Shown here: positions 9,598 through 22,242 of the stretch, piece by piece
Layout: each line of letters opens with the position of its first letter
Numbering within the stretch: the first letter of the stretch is position 1
DNA from: Monosporascus cannonballus
Lineage: Eukaryota > Ascomycota > Sordariomycetes > Xylariales
Assembly: GCA_004154925.1 (NCBI GenBank)
Contig: QJNS01000149.1
Location: forward strand, 124,001-188,000
Direction: 5' to 3'
Length of the DNA stretch: 64,000 bases
The notes under the pieces: generated by a model
The model's database searches: none
What the model saw: only the letters and a program-made list of their open reading frames with translations
What the model was told of the DNA's origin: nothing
Translations under genes and position numbers: made by a program

Positions 9598-12424
9598 ATG
9601 AACGTGAACATGCCCGAAACCCCAGAGTCTGGCGATAGCGGCGCCGGACATCTACACGCCACCCCGCCAGGCTCGTCGGAGCATGCAGCCCCGCACCACA
9701 ACAGCAGTGGCGGCCCGAGAGATGACCCTTCGGTTCTCAAGGTCACCCGAGGCCATTCCTGCCAGCTCTGCCAACAACGAAAGGTCCGCTGCGACAAGAG
9801 CAAGCCATGCTCCAATTGCGTACGGGCCGGGGTGGAGTGCCGAGTGGTACCCCCGCAGCCGCCAAGGCGGAGAAAGAAACGGATCCCCGAGAGGGACCTC
9901 GTCGACCGCCTGAGAAAATACGAGGCTCTCCTGGCCCAGAATGGCATAGAATTCGAGTCCCTGGGTCCTGATGTTAAGGTTACCGACCAGGGCACCGTCG
10001 AGGAGGGCGACGAATTGGATGCCGACTTTATCAGACCGAGAGCGAGGGAGTCTCCCGCGGGTGGGCCGGACCCGGACGAAGTCATCTCGTCTCCTGGGGA
10101 AACTCCGCATGTGCCCAAGTAAGTAGCTGTTTGGAGACTCCCGGGTGGGTATCCCTTACTTGGTCTAACGATGTATAGGACTTTCAGATGGTTTCCCTTT
10201 CAGAAAGAGGTCGGTATCCGATGCTTCTTCACTTATATAGGCTAACTTCACGCAGTACCGCGCAACTTCGGAGATGGTTCGAGACTCGTCGGACGAAGAA
10301 GATGTCGGCTCCTCCATCAACCAAGCCTATGACAAGATGTTCGACAATAGCGGAGGCTTTCCTTTCATTGTTGGCGGCGAGGTTGAGTCCGTCACCGACC
10401 AGCACCCGCCTGCCATTCAGATCTTCCAGCTGTGGCAGATATACCTCGACAACGCCAACTGCCTTCTTAAGCTGACGCATACGCCGACGCTGCAAGTACG
10501 CATTATCGAGGCTAGCGCGGCTATAGATAAAGTGTCCCGGAGTCTCGAGGCTCTCATGTTCGCAATATACCTCATGGCCGTCCACTCTATCACGGAAGAG
10601 GAGGCGCTTGCCACGTTCAGTGAAGAAAGGTCGGCATTGATAGCAAAGTATTATCACGCAACGCAGCAGGCCCTCATAAATGCCGACTTTATGCGGACAC
10701 CGGATCTAACTCTACTGCAAGCGTATCTTCTGTACTGTGTAAATATCTATCACTCCACTATCAGTTCTCCCAAGTTATTGATCTAACATGTTATCAGATT
10801 GGTAGTAGACAGTGGGTCGATCCCAGAACAATGTTCTGCCTCACCGGAATTGGCGTCCGCCTTGCACACCGAATGGGCCTGCATCGTGATGGCGCCCAGT
10901 TTGGTCTTTCTCCATTTGAGGTCGAGGAGAGAAGGCGCTTGTGGTGGAACCTTGCCGGTTTCGACAGGCGTATAGGTGAGATGACCGGATCAGTCATCAC
11001 GGCCATCTCGAACGGCGGTGACTGCAAGTTGCCTCTGAATATCAACGATGCCGACCTAAATCTTCATGCCAAAGACCCGCCGACGCCACATGTGGGGGCG
11101 ACCGAGATGATGTTCGCTCTCACCCGCCTTGAATTTTCCAAGGGGCCGGGTAACGACAAGATGAAGTCGCCACTGACGGACAACCCGACCGCCGTGGCGA
11201 ACCTTGCGGACACTCGACTGGCTATCTTCCTGGAGAGATTCAACGCACGCATGGAGGACACATATCTCAGATTTTGCGACCCAAAGATTCCGTAAGTTTG
11301 AGCCTGCGTGTCACCCCTGGCGCGGGATTGGACGCAAATATTTCTCTCGATTCCCTAGTCCTGTGACATCGAGTGCCGTACGATGGGAAATATTCATGGC
11401 GAGTAGCTAACATCGATGGCGCCTTAGACTTCATTATATTACTATCTTGTTGACTCGAGCGCATATGTGCAAATTGAAGATCATGTCGGGATTTTTCCGT
11501 GCGGCGGTCTCTTCCGGATCTACCACGCATGCCTCTGTACCTGTTAGATTGCCCACAGCCGAGAGCGACGCGATCTTTGTCGAAGCGATCAAGATGATCG
11601 AATACGACGGTATGATATTCGCCCACGAGGGCCTCAAGGGGTTCCGCTGGTACATGATGATGCAGTTCCCGTTCCCCGCCTACGTGTGCCTCCTGAGCGG
11701 GCTGCGTGAACGGACAACTGGCGAGCTCTGCGAGCGCGCCTGGGACGCTATATGCGAGCACCACGAGCGCCGGAAGCTGTTGAGCCACCTGCGCACGCCG
11801 CTACACGTCGCCTTCGCCCCGCTGTTCGTCAAGGCCTGGGACGCCCGCGAGGCTGCCGAGGCCCAGCTCGGCCGCACCATCACCCCGCCCAGGCTCATCA
11901 CCCTCCTACGGCAGATGATCGCGCGCGCGCCCAAGAGGACCAAGAAGAATTCGCCTGTGCCGGACCACCTGGCCGCCCAGGCCACCACCGTCCCCGTAGG
12001 AACCGACAGCTACGTCCCGGCCGCGACGGCAGACCCGGCGTTGATACCACCGTCGCATCCGCAAGCACAGCAGCCCGGTCCCGAAGTGCCGCCGCCCGCC
12101 ATGGTGTCGCTCTACCCCCACGGCCAAGACCTGTTCGGGGGCGCCGGCGGCATGCCGCGGCAGTTCACGGCGGCCCCCTCGTTCCCCGAGCTCAACTTTG
12201 GCGGCGAGATGGACTGGAACTACCTGCTGCAGGAGTACAGCGGGTTTATGTCACCGCCACCGCAAGAGCTCTACCCCACGTCACAACCTCAACACCAACA
12301 TCGACAGCATCAAGGGGTCTCTGGCGCCGCTGCTGCTAATACCAGCGCCGCCGCGGTTTTGGCGCAGAACCCTGGTCATCACCTCCCTCATCAACCCCAT
12401 CAACACCACCCGGCTCTGTGGTAA
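9598..12424 (+). CDS. Zn2Cys6 fungal-specific transcription factor, five exons
   Basis: Nuclear DNA-binding regulator. Proposed exons are 9598-10118, 10179-10209, 10256-10738, 10798-11291 and 11428-12424; introns of 60, 46, 59 and 136 bp have GT...AG ends and CTAAC-type branch sites in at least three. Joined, they give one open frame of 841 residues. The binuclear cluster is [20 protein letters not shown] at residues 55-74 plus Cys81 (C-x2-C-x6-C-x5-C-x2-C-x6-C), followed by a basic linker (PRRRKKR) and a short heptad region (about 98-115). The middle homology domain (about 200-540) includes [14 protein letters not shown] (365-377) and [14 protein letters not shown]. The last 150 residues are rich in Pro, Gln, His and Ala, as in activation regions. 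No stop or frameshift was found despite the RIP-damaged surroundings. The divergent MFS relic suggests it once controlled an exporter or a metabolite cluster; its targets are unknown. Confidence 0.9.
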
Positions 12425-12459
12425 GAGATGGTGTATTAAGGAGAAGAGCAGAATGAAAG

Positions 12460-12465
12460 AATAAA
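12460..12465 (+). terminator. AATAAA polyadenylation signal
   Basis: AATAAA 36 bases after the regulator stop codon, in an A/G-rich stretch. A plausible 3'-end signal by position. Confidence 0.45.
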
Positions 12466-15189
12466 CGAAAGAATACCGAATCAGTTGACCTTGTAACTAA
12501 CTTACGAAATATATACCCTCATGTCTGTTTAGCTGCGGATACGTTGTCTTTTATGTTAATTTAATAATGCCATTCACCGTTTTGATGTATTACGTCCCAC
12601 AAGGTCGGCCTGTTACGGTGAAACCCCAGGTCTCGGCCGAAACTACTAACATGTTACTTAATACTTCGCTCCCGTGTCAAAGCAAGGTTGGTAGGTGTTT
12701 TGAATTTATTATTGCTGTGGTTGTTCTTCTAAGAAGAGGCATATTGTTACTATGTGAAAACTAAGAATCTGTATCAGATCAATATATTAAAATATTTTAA
12801 TATTTTAAATGTAGTTTAATAAGTAAATAACTTATTAATAACTTTAATTAACATTGCATATAGTTTAATAATTGTCGTATTTTATAATTATAATATTATT
12901 TTAAAATTAAGCGTAATTCTGATTATAAGTCTTAATTAAAGCCAGCTAGATTATCTTTTAATATTTTCATTTAATATTAAAATTATTGTTTAATTTACCA
13001 GTAATATTATTATTATTCAATAAATATTATTTATTTTCATTACGAAATTCTCTATTTTCGATAGTTATTATTATTTGGTTTGTTGCCCGATATATTATTG
13101 ATAATATCGCGTTACATATCATGACCTTTTAATAATATCGACAATTGTAATAACTGCATAAAAATAAATAAATTATATAAATATAACATTAAAAGCGATA
13201 ATCAAGTTAAAAAATTAAAAGTTTTATAAAACGATATATTTAATATTAAAGTTATATATAAAGAATGAATCAAATAGTTAATTAAAAATATTTAATAAGA
13301 TACAAATTATATATATATATATTAAAATTATTATAATAGAAATTATATTTCTAAGTAGTAAAAATATATAAATCGGATATTGATTCAAATCGAGTAAATA
13401 TATACAGTATACCTTAATTAGGCTAGGACGTAATATATGGCGGCTTTATAATTCTTTTTAAAATTTATCGAATTTATACTGCTATAATAATCCATACTTT
13501 ATATATATCGATTTATAATATAAATATATAATGTTATTATTTTCAATTAAACGAATTTCGTTATTTATAGAAAACTGCTTATATTTTTAATAAAATCTGA
13601 AATATAAAGGTTTTTTTGCTTTAATTTATATTATAATTTATTAAATCAAAAGTTTCTAAATTTAATAAAACTAAATATTAATTTTACTTTTCTATTTGAA
13701 AACGAAAATAACGGTATAAAGAATTTCGTTTGCTTATCGTTTATATTAAAACCTTCTTATATCTCAAATAACTATCTCTGTATAATTCGCTTTTAATTAA
13801 TTTTATTTCAATTTATTCAATTTCAAAATTTAAATATAAAAGGAAAATTAAATGTTTATATAATATAATAGAGTTAAATTAAAACAATACTATTATTTTT
13901 TAAACTAGAATTTCGTGTATCTAAAATGTGTTAAAATTACTTTATATATTTACTTTTTATCACCGTATATTATGAAGGTTTTATTTTAATTCAATACTGT
14001 AAATTAAATTTACTTTAGATTTAAAACCAATTGTTAATATAAACAATAATTTAACCCGCTTAACACCAAAATTAAAATTCGATAGTTATATTATTCTAAC
14101 CGAGACTATTCGTAATAAATTACATATTATTTCTTTATGATTCAAATCTGTTAGGCTATTATCTTTTATAAATTTATATTTTTATAAATAATATAAATCT
14201 TTATTTATACGATTTAAGTTGTAATCCTTTTTTAATTTGTTTATACCAAATAAATCGGTTTGAAGTTTGTTTTATATATAAAACTATATAAATAATATAA
14301 TTTATTTGTAATTAAATGTATTTAATTCCTTATAACTATTAATTCTTTAAATAAACTGTATTTATATATCTTTAATATCAGGGTTTAATAATATATCTCA
14401 TTAAACTATGGAATTCGTATGTGAAATCTTTATTTTTAATTCTAAAAGGATAATAAATAACACAATACGAATATGATTATTTAACTACTTTAAATCTTTA
14501 TTCTTTCAAATTTGAGTTCAGTTAAATATCTTTGGTATTTGTAAAATTTAATAATTATTTTATAATTTGTAAAATATTTTTTCGATTTATTATAATATGA
14601 ATTAAGTAATTTCAAATATTCATAACTGTCTCTTCCTATTAATATACGTTAAACTGTTAAAAATAAAATGTATATTATTAAATTACACCTGAAAAATATC
14701 ATTTTAGAATTTAATTACATTAATTATTAAAAGATTTAAATAATTTTTATAAAACGTTAAATTTTAATTATAAAGAAAATAAGAAAATTAATTTCGGAAT
14801 AATTGCGACAAATATATCAGATTTGCGTTTTATAACTATATTTAATTAAATTATCAATTTCTCTAAATCTGTTCAATTGCAGCATAATCTTCTTATAAAG
14901 TTATAAATAATTTATATATATATATATGTATAGCAATATATATATACTAAAGTATAAAACGTAAATTACAGATATTAATATATTTTGTCTATAAAAATTA
15001 AATTATACCGTTATTTTTTATTTATAAATAAGATAAGCGTTTAAAATCAATTACTTAATATTTACTTAGAATTAAAATATTATAGTTATATTATTTAGCA
15101 AGTATGTAATTCAATGTTCTTAAACTACGGTTTTTTATTATTTTTAATTATTGAAATAAAAATAAAATATAACATTAATAATATTAAAT
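12466..15189. other. right border of gene island, then RIP-type DNA
   Basis: The first 300 bases keep near-normal composition and hold a 65-codon plus frame (12567-12764) with no family resemblance, which I do not call. From about 12.77 kb the sequence becomes AT-rich with stops in every frame. I see no LTR, coding relic or structured repeat in 12.8-15.19 kb. Confidence 0.6.
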
Positions 15190-15440
15190 TAGGGTAAATG
15201 GGAATTAATTTTAATTAATACAGAGAAGCAAGCTATATTATGATGTAAAAAGGGATGATCGAGATAAAAAATTTAATTCGATTTTATTGATGATATTAAA
15301 CCTCTAAAATTAAAGTGCCAGAAAACATGCTAAGTGGTAATGGTTATAGGTAATATATAAGATTAAACCTATGGCGAAAGAAAACTCCTTAATATATATA
15401 CGAAACCCGGACTTTCTGATTAAATAAACCTGATTATAAG
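15190..15440 (-). repeat. element A 3' LTR-like repeat
   Basis: About 250 bp, aligned with 41055-41315. Best conserved at the right end: CCCGGACTTTCTGATTA at 15406-15422 and CCTGATTATAAGCGTAA at 15429-15445. Most differences are transitions. TG...CA ends cannot be fixed after mutation. Confidence 0.6.
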
Positions 15441-16599
15441 CGTAATACTTTACCTTATTTTAAACCTTTTTTCTTATAATAAAAAACGTTTCCGTTTTAT
15501 TATAAAAAATAATAATAATTTTACGTTATAATAAGTATATTATACTTACAACTTTACTAATTAATCTTTTTTCTTTTAACTTAATATATCTTTTAATATT
15601 TTTAATTTAGTATTCCGATTTCGTTTTTTAGTAAATTTTGGCGCTGAAAAGCTTTTCCCCTATTCGTTTATATTTTATTTTCAGATTATTAAGCGCTGAT
15701 CAACGCCCTATATTTTTTCTAATTTAGTTATTCTGGGACAAAATAACGTTCTAATTATTTCCCAATTATTTGATATATATCTCTTATCTATTAATACGGG
15801 GTTTTACAAGTTTTTGCTAATATAGCTTAAATACACTAATTATTAATTAAAGAACGCATTATATATTTTGCTTTAATATTACCATATGATTTGCGCGTTA
15901 ATTCGTGGCCTCTTTAGGATTAACGAAATATATAAACACCTTAATCGGAAAATAAAGAAAAATCTGGAAGGTTTTTAAAAATAAATAATAAACGTTTGCC
16001 AGACTAAAATCTTTTAAATACGTTTTTATCCTGATTTTTGTTATATAAACTAAGGTATGGTCTAATCTCCCTTTCTATATTTTCGAGCAGTTAATTTTTC
16101 TTATTTAATGTTTCGTTCTTAAATTTTTGCAAATATAATTTCGCCAAATAATATAAAATAAATAATTTACCCAAATACCACATATTTAGCCAAATATTAT
16201 CTAAGAAATTTAACTTTATTAATAGATATAAGTAAATTATCGAAACCAATTTATTTTTATCTTCGTCGGTGAAATTTTAATATTTTTCTAATTCGATCGT
16301 TTGAAAATTTATTGTTAAATATTATAAGAGCATACTTTATTCAAATATAAACGGCCAGCTTAATGCCTATACCCCGTAAATTTGTTAATATAAATAATAT
16401 TATAAATTATTATTTAAATATAATTAAAATCTACATTGTAAATAACAACTTTTATTTTTTTCATTTAATAACGTATAGCATTTTTAAGTAATAAAACGAC
16501 CGGTTTTGAAAATATATATCAACTTATTTTTCATGGCCTCGCGTAAAATTATATATGTTAATATAATAATATTTTCTAATCGGAAGTATTTTTGATTAA

Positions 16600-18400
16600 T
16601 AATGGGTATAATAATTTTCTAAAATACTACTATTAGAGTATTATATTATAGGTTCGAATTGGTTTCGAAATTTAGTCATATTCCTAAATAATCTCAAAAA
16701 AGACATTCTTCTTTATTATATAAGATAATAAATATTAAGCGATCAAAATTAGCTTTTCGACCAGGACAAAATATAAGAATATAAGATATAGTATCGCTGC
16801 ATAACCTTTTTAGCATTTTCTTAAATTTTAACGTATTTAAAACCTTAAAAGTTACGGCTTTATTTGGCTTAATAAACCTATAGTAATTTATTTCCTTAGC
16901 GTTTGGTTTAAAATTAATTTAAATCGGTTTTTTAGATTACTTTTTTAACGATGTCGATATTATAATATATATAATAAACTCTAGATATATAATAAATAAG
17001 AAATCGTAATGCAAATAAATAAAAATAAGATATAATGAATAAATTATAAAATCAATATAGCATTAGAAAAGACTTAATTATAATAATAAGAAATAGTAAT
17101 AATTAATAAATAATATACTTATTTTTCCTAATTATCTTTTTGAATAAAATTCCGATATTTCAAAAAAATATAAAAAGTTTTGTCTAATATTATTAAGGAA
17201 AAAACCGTACGTTATTATCGTCTTTAATTAATTACTTGTAAATGTTATTATTTTTATACTTTTTCAAGTTGTAACCTCCATAATTCCTTATTTTCTTTTT
17301 ATTAATAATATTTATTACTTCTTTACTTACATCGATATTTACATTTATATATATCCTTCTGTTTTTTCAATACGTCTAATTAATTTATTATAGGCATTTT
17401 TAAACCGTCAAAATCTTTTAAGTATTAAGGTTTCTATACTAATAGAAATCTTAAGAAATTATTTAAGCAGATAAACTATCCGTTAATTACGGCTGATATA
17501 TTCAATACTATTACAAACGATTAAATTAAATGTAATTAAAATTTTCAAAACCTCGATTATTTTTCGGCATATCGTTGTTACGTTCTTAAAGCCTTAAAAT
17601 ACTCTATATTCGTTAAACTTTTTATCCGTAAGAAAAACAAGCTTTTGACTTCTTAATTTTAACGTAATAATAAGCCTTTAATTAACTTATCCGATATTCG
17701 TAAAAGCTAAAATCCCATATATCGTCAAGTTTCCATACCCGAGATACATTCTTTTTTGAGTTATCAATTTCGCAGTATTATTAAAAGTAATAATTACTTT
17801 CCTTCTATAAACCTAGTTTTAAATAATCTATTTTTTCTTAAATCTTATTATCTTCAGCAGAAAATGTAGCAATTTATCGAAGGTAATCCAGTAGTTTCCC
17901 TAATCTTAGATACCGTCGAACAGTTTTCGACTTCTTAGTCCATTTATTAATACTAGCAGATTAGATTTCTGTTAAAAGTTTTTTTCACATTTTAGCATGT
18001 AGTCAATATCTGCAATAATAACGCAGTTACTGTTTATGTTATTTTCAAGCATTTCGAAGCACGTTATTTTTTCTATCGTAACTTATCTTGTCCTGATTAA
18101 AAATAAATGCTTGGAGTAATGTTTATTTCGTTTATCTCCGGTTTCGCTATAAGTCGGTTCCTAAAATAGCAAATTACCGGTGCCAATTTTTGGGAAGCTG
18201 CTAACGCCTAATCGCCGATTACTAAAATACTATTTTTCAAAAGCAAGCCCGGAATAAAAGCCGTATTTGTCGAGGTTACCCCGCGTCGATTTTTTGGGTT
18301 AACTAATAGTACATCTTATCAAGAACCTTTAATACGTAAATAAGCTGTTTATTTAAACTTTTAAAGTACTTAATCTGGTATTTTACGAATTTTGTAAAAA
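16600..18400 (-). pseudogene. unidentified coding relic downstream of element A integrase
   Basis: The minus strand here keeps long protein-like runs in shifting frames. Examples are VNPKNRRGVTSTNTAFIPG and SILVIGD followed by ALAASQKLAPVICYFRNRLI (about 18.3-18.1 kb), RRKVIITFNNTAKLITQKRM and YLGYGNLTIYGILAFTN (about 17.8-17.7 kb), and LKFKKMLKRLCSDTISYILI (about 16.85-16.77 kb). Stops fall where Gln or Trp would fit, so it looks like one RIP-damaged gene of at least 500 codons. I cannot match it to gag, protease, RT, RNase H or integrase. It could be an extra frame of element A, a different inserted element, or a captured host gene. Confidence 0.35.
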
Positions 18401-19559
18401 ACGTTATTACGTTTTTAAATCGCCTAGGAATTGCAAAAGATTTTTATATTTCGGATGTATATGGTTTTTTAGGTTTGCGAAAAATATTTATGGTAATTAT
18501 ATTAGGTCGATCAATAAGAATAATTATATATTTAAAAATAGGTAATTTCAGAGGTTTCGGATATATCGTATAAAAACGCGGTAAATTAAATTAGATATTT
18601 ATAAATTAAATTTGAAGACTTTGTATTAATTTTATAAAAATCCCTTTTAATATTTAATTAAAAAAGGTTTGACGATATTCGTTGTATAATTGAAGTTCGC
18701 AATATTTTGAGAGATTTAAATAAATCGTTATTTTAGTATTTTAAGCATTTTAAAACCTAAGTAAAAACATAAATTAACATATTTTTTAATATGTTAACAC
18801 TTTAAAATTAATTGCGATAATCGTCTTTTTTATCTGATTAATTAATTTCGTACATATTATTATTATTTATCATTATATAATTTTCGTATTATTTATTCGG
18901 TATTTAAGTTTTAATATTTGTTTAATAGGTTTTATGATTTTAGGTTATTAATTTTCCGATAGCTCAATATTTATACCGTCTATCGTTTCGCTTATAATAT
19001 CGTATAACTGATCGAATTCGTTAAATAATAGTTTTATCTAATTATTTTTTTGCAAATTAATCGGTTTTTAATAGTTTCTTATGTTTAAAAGATTGCGTTA
19101 ATTTATTAATAAGAAAAGTTCTTTATAATAATATTTTATTTATTTTCTTTAAGCAGTAAATACCTTAATTAATTAAATTATTAATTAAGTACGGTTTCGG
19201 TTATTTAAAATTTAGTTTTATTGTTTTAGTTATATTAATATGTTGTAATGAATTGTATAATAATAACAAGTCGTTAATTTCTAAAAGCCGAATCCTATTT
19301 TTATTTTTATTTTTTTAATTAGCAAATTAAGCAGCCTTATAATATTACGTAAGAATTATCTTAATTACTCTAATAATATTATTAACTTTGTACGTTAATA
19401 ACTTAATTCGTTATATAATCAAATTTTCCTTTAATATATTAGGATTTTATATTATAATCTTTTAGGTAAATATTATAATTTTGATTAATAAGAGCATTTT
19501 GTAGCTGTACAGTAATTTATAAAGGCTAAAACTCTAACTTTTTATAATAATATTATCCG

Positions 19560-19930
19560 CGAACATTATTTTAAGCAAAAGCTTAACCCATTTTTTATTC
19601 ATATCGTTCGTTATTTTTATTAATCCTTTAATTATCGGAATATTCCTTTTTTCGATTAATTTCTGCTGCTAAATAACGTATACAATTTTAACTTTTTGCT
19701 TAATCTCAAATATTTCTCAAATTTTGATAAGTTTTTTTGTTTTCAAAACCTTTATTAATCTTAATTTTAACCGGAATTCTGTATCGGTAAAAGATATATT
19801 CGTTTAAAATGTTTTTAATCGCGATAAACCTCATTATATGCAGGGTTTTAGTTTCGAAATATTCGGATAATTTGTATCGAGTCTTGATAATCGCTTTGTC
19901 CTCGTTATTATTTGGCATAAAATAAACGTT
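19560..19930 (-). pseudogene. element A integrase core relic
   Basis: A minus-strand frame with NNEDKAIIKTRYKLSEYFET, then IPVKIKINKGFENKKTYQNL, which matches the retroviral-type integrase segment normally reading (I)xVDxGxEN. Lower coordinates continue with QQKLIEKRNIPIIKGL, equivalent to QANGxxERGHxPIxDAL, the third catalytic region. The Asp of the DxGxEN motif reads Asn, consistent with G-to-A damage on the coding strand. Dead. Confidence 0.6.
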
Positions 19931-21179
19931 AATAACCTAAAAAACTATAATAGTCAAAGAATTGAAAAAGGTTTAATTCTTTTCAAAAAGTTAATTAACT
20001 GCTTTTTGATATAAAACGCAAGTAAAGATTATTTTCTATATATATTCATATATATTGTACTAATAATATAAAGCAATTATATATCAATGAGTTATATTCC
20101 ATCGTTCATAAGTATTATTTTCGTAATATTAGCTAATTATTATTAGGCGGTGTTATTTGCTATCGATAACTTTATAATTAATATATTATTTTTCCGCTGT
20201 GCGCTATAAAATACCGTTTTGGACAAAATATTTTAGGATTTCGGTTTTAAAGGTTAATTATTTTCTTATCGTCATATTTATTAATTAAGAAACTTTAATA
20301 TCGCCAGAACCTTTGCGTATTTTCCAATCGTTCATATTAAATTTAAATAAAAAAACTTTCTTCTTTAGTTGTGTTATTTTAATTATAAAATTTAACCGAA
20401 TAACGTTTAATTAAATATTAATAAAGTTATTAACTTCTTTTTCTTATTAATTGTCCAGCTTGTTAAAAGCCCTGGTTAATTTTTTCGACAATTTATTAAT
20501 AACAGTATTTTTCTTATCAAAAATATATTTAATTTTAAAATCGAAAAACTTAATTTACGTAATTGAATAAAGTCACAAAATACCGAGTAACGAACTTATA
20601 AAGTTATTAATCTATTTAACTAATGTTTTTACATCAGCTTTTAACGTAAATGGAATTTTATAAATATTATTCCGAAATCGCTTCAAATATTTAAAAATAG
20701 TTCGATATTTTAACTTAGGAACATCGTAACTTAGTTCGGCCCTTTTCTAAATAACACTTTTATAACGCACGAAATACTTTACGTTATTAATTACCGAACT
20801 TAAAGTTTTTCCAAAATCTCGTTCGTACGAATTCGTTTTTATAATAATTTTTCCTATTCCGTGATTATAATTAATAATAATTAGAGTTGAAATTGTTATA
20901 AAATTTTTTCCACATTTTTATAATATATTGCGAGTTAAAGCCCTAGATAAAAAACTTATTTTTATAAAATAAATAAATAAAACGTTCCGCCTTAATAATT
21001 TAATACGTAATACATATTCGATAATAAACGGTAATCCTTAAAAACTTTAACTTCCGATACGTTTTTATAAGAACGAATTTCCAGATTTTCTATCACTTTG
21101 GCCGTATCAGGTCGACAATTATTCGTATTATAAAAAAATCCGATTATAATTACAAATTCATAATATTATTAGATCTTTT

Positions 21180-21700
21180 GCATATTAATCGTAATTTCGA
21201 TAAATCTATAATTAAAAAAAGTTTTATTAATGTTAATAATATGCTTAAAAACAACCTATCGAATCTCGAAACAAATCTTAATATTATCGTATTGCGTTTT
21301 TAATCCTCTAATATTAACTTTATTTACAAATAACCGCGTAATTTCGGATATTAAATTATAAAGCATTTTGCCGATTATACGATGAAAATAAGACATAAAA
21401 TTAATAAATCCTATAAATATAATAATATCTCGGAATAACTTTAACGGTATTACGAACGTTATTATATCTTTATTAATAAAAATTCAAATAAAATGATTAT
21501 GCTCAAAATTATTTATCAAACAAAAACTAAACAATATATAACAAATTTTGCAAAAAACCTATTGCAGTTTTCCGACATAAATATATTCCGCAAAATAACG
21601 GCGTTTAAGTTCGTCGCGAAATTAATTAATTGCAAACCGGTATTTTTTTCTTTATAAAAAATCAGGCATTTCGATACGCAATATACGATTATTTAAATAT
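21180..21700 (-). pseudogene. element A reverse transcriptase relic
   Basis: Minus-strand frames read IFYKEKNTGLQLINFATNLN, matching the K-x-x-G-x-LRxVxDxxxLN start of gypsy RT, then ITFVIPLKLFRDIIIFIGFI and a catalytic-region equivalent ITRLFVNKVNIRGLKTQYDN, where FVNK stands for FVDD and the following V-x-GPxTRY-type block is typical of one fungal Ty3 lineage. Stops and frame changes break it; the active-site Asp pair is lost. Confidence 0.6.
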
Positions 21701-21759
21701 TTCGTTTTCGATAAGTATATATAATATATTGATTAATTTATTCTTTATATTAATTAATA

Positions 21760-22042
21760 TTATCTTACTCTTAACTTATTATGCTTTATAGGAAATAATT
21801 CTTTTAATTCGATTATATTTTTACCAATTCTATCCTGAGGTAATTTCCTTCTAGAATAATATCTTTTTAAAAAAGGCTTTTTTATACGGATAAACCTATA
21901 GCCAATCTGATCAAGCAGAGCCTTAGTTCTTCTGTCGATCAATCGGATCCCTCGGAGTATCGAAATACACCTATGAAATAATGCCGCTAATAATATTCCA
22001 AGTCCATCTAGAACACTTTTTTGCTCCTTAATCGTTTGCGTA
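21760..22042 (-). pseudogene. element A pol segment upstream of RT (split by element B)
   Basis: An open minus-strand frame ending at 21760 with IKKPFLKRYYSRRKLPQDRI and IIELKELFPIKHNKLRVR. Its upstream part lies on the other side of element B at 29944-29862, beginning MVSIDNVPSDKSVPPGDLD. If B and one copy of its 5-bp target duplication are removed, the two parts make 366 nt in one frame without a stop. This confirms the insertion point and strand of A. Function: probably the linker between protease and RT; no domain is recognised. Confidence 0.6.
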
Positions 22043-22047
22043 GCTTT
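22043..22047. repeat. target site duplication GCTTT, left of element B
   Basis: GCTTT directly before the LTR start TGTAAG; identical to 29862-29866. Confidence 0.85.
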
Positions 22048-22242
22048 TGTAAGATAATGAGTAGCTAAGGGCTAGGGTAAGGTGACCCTCGACTAGTTGC
22101 AGAGCGTATTCTAAGAAATATATATATTAGGTTACTTTTATCTAGCGTTTCTTATTAGCTGCCCGATAGTTATTTATACTGGCGCGTAAGTCTGTAGCTG
22201 TTCGGATACCAGCCGTAACTTTATAAGAAGTATAATCTCATA
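22048..22242 (-). repeat. element B 3' LTR
   Basis: 195 bp, starts TGTAAGATAATG and ends TCTCATA on the plus strand; equal in length to the LTR at 29667-29861. Most differences from it are G/A or C/T transitions. Confidence 0.9.

Noticed and set aside
9588..10118. 176-codon minus-strand frame opposite the regulator's first exon
   Set aside because: Antisense shadow of the Zn2Cys6 exon, without domain resemblance or context.
11752..12339. 195-codon plus-strand frame in the third phase of the regulator's last exon
   Set aside because: An Arg/Pro/Ala-rich shadow of GC-rich coding DNA; the overlapping frame carries the family domain and the continuous spliced protein.
12567..12764. 65-codon frame after the regulator
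   Set aside because: No family resemblance, no promoter evidence, and it ends in the border to degraded DNA.
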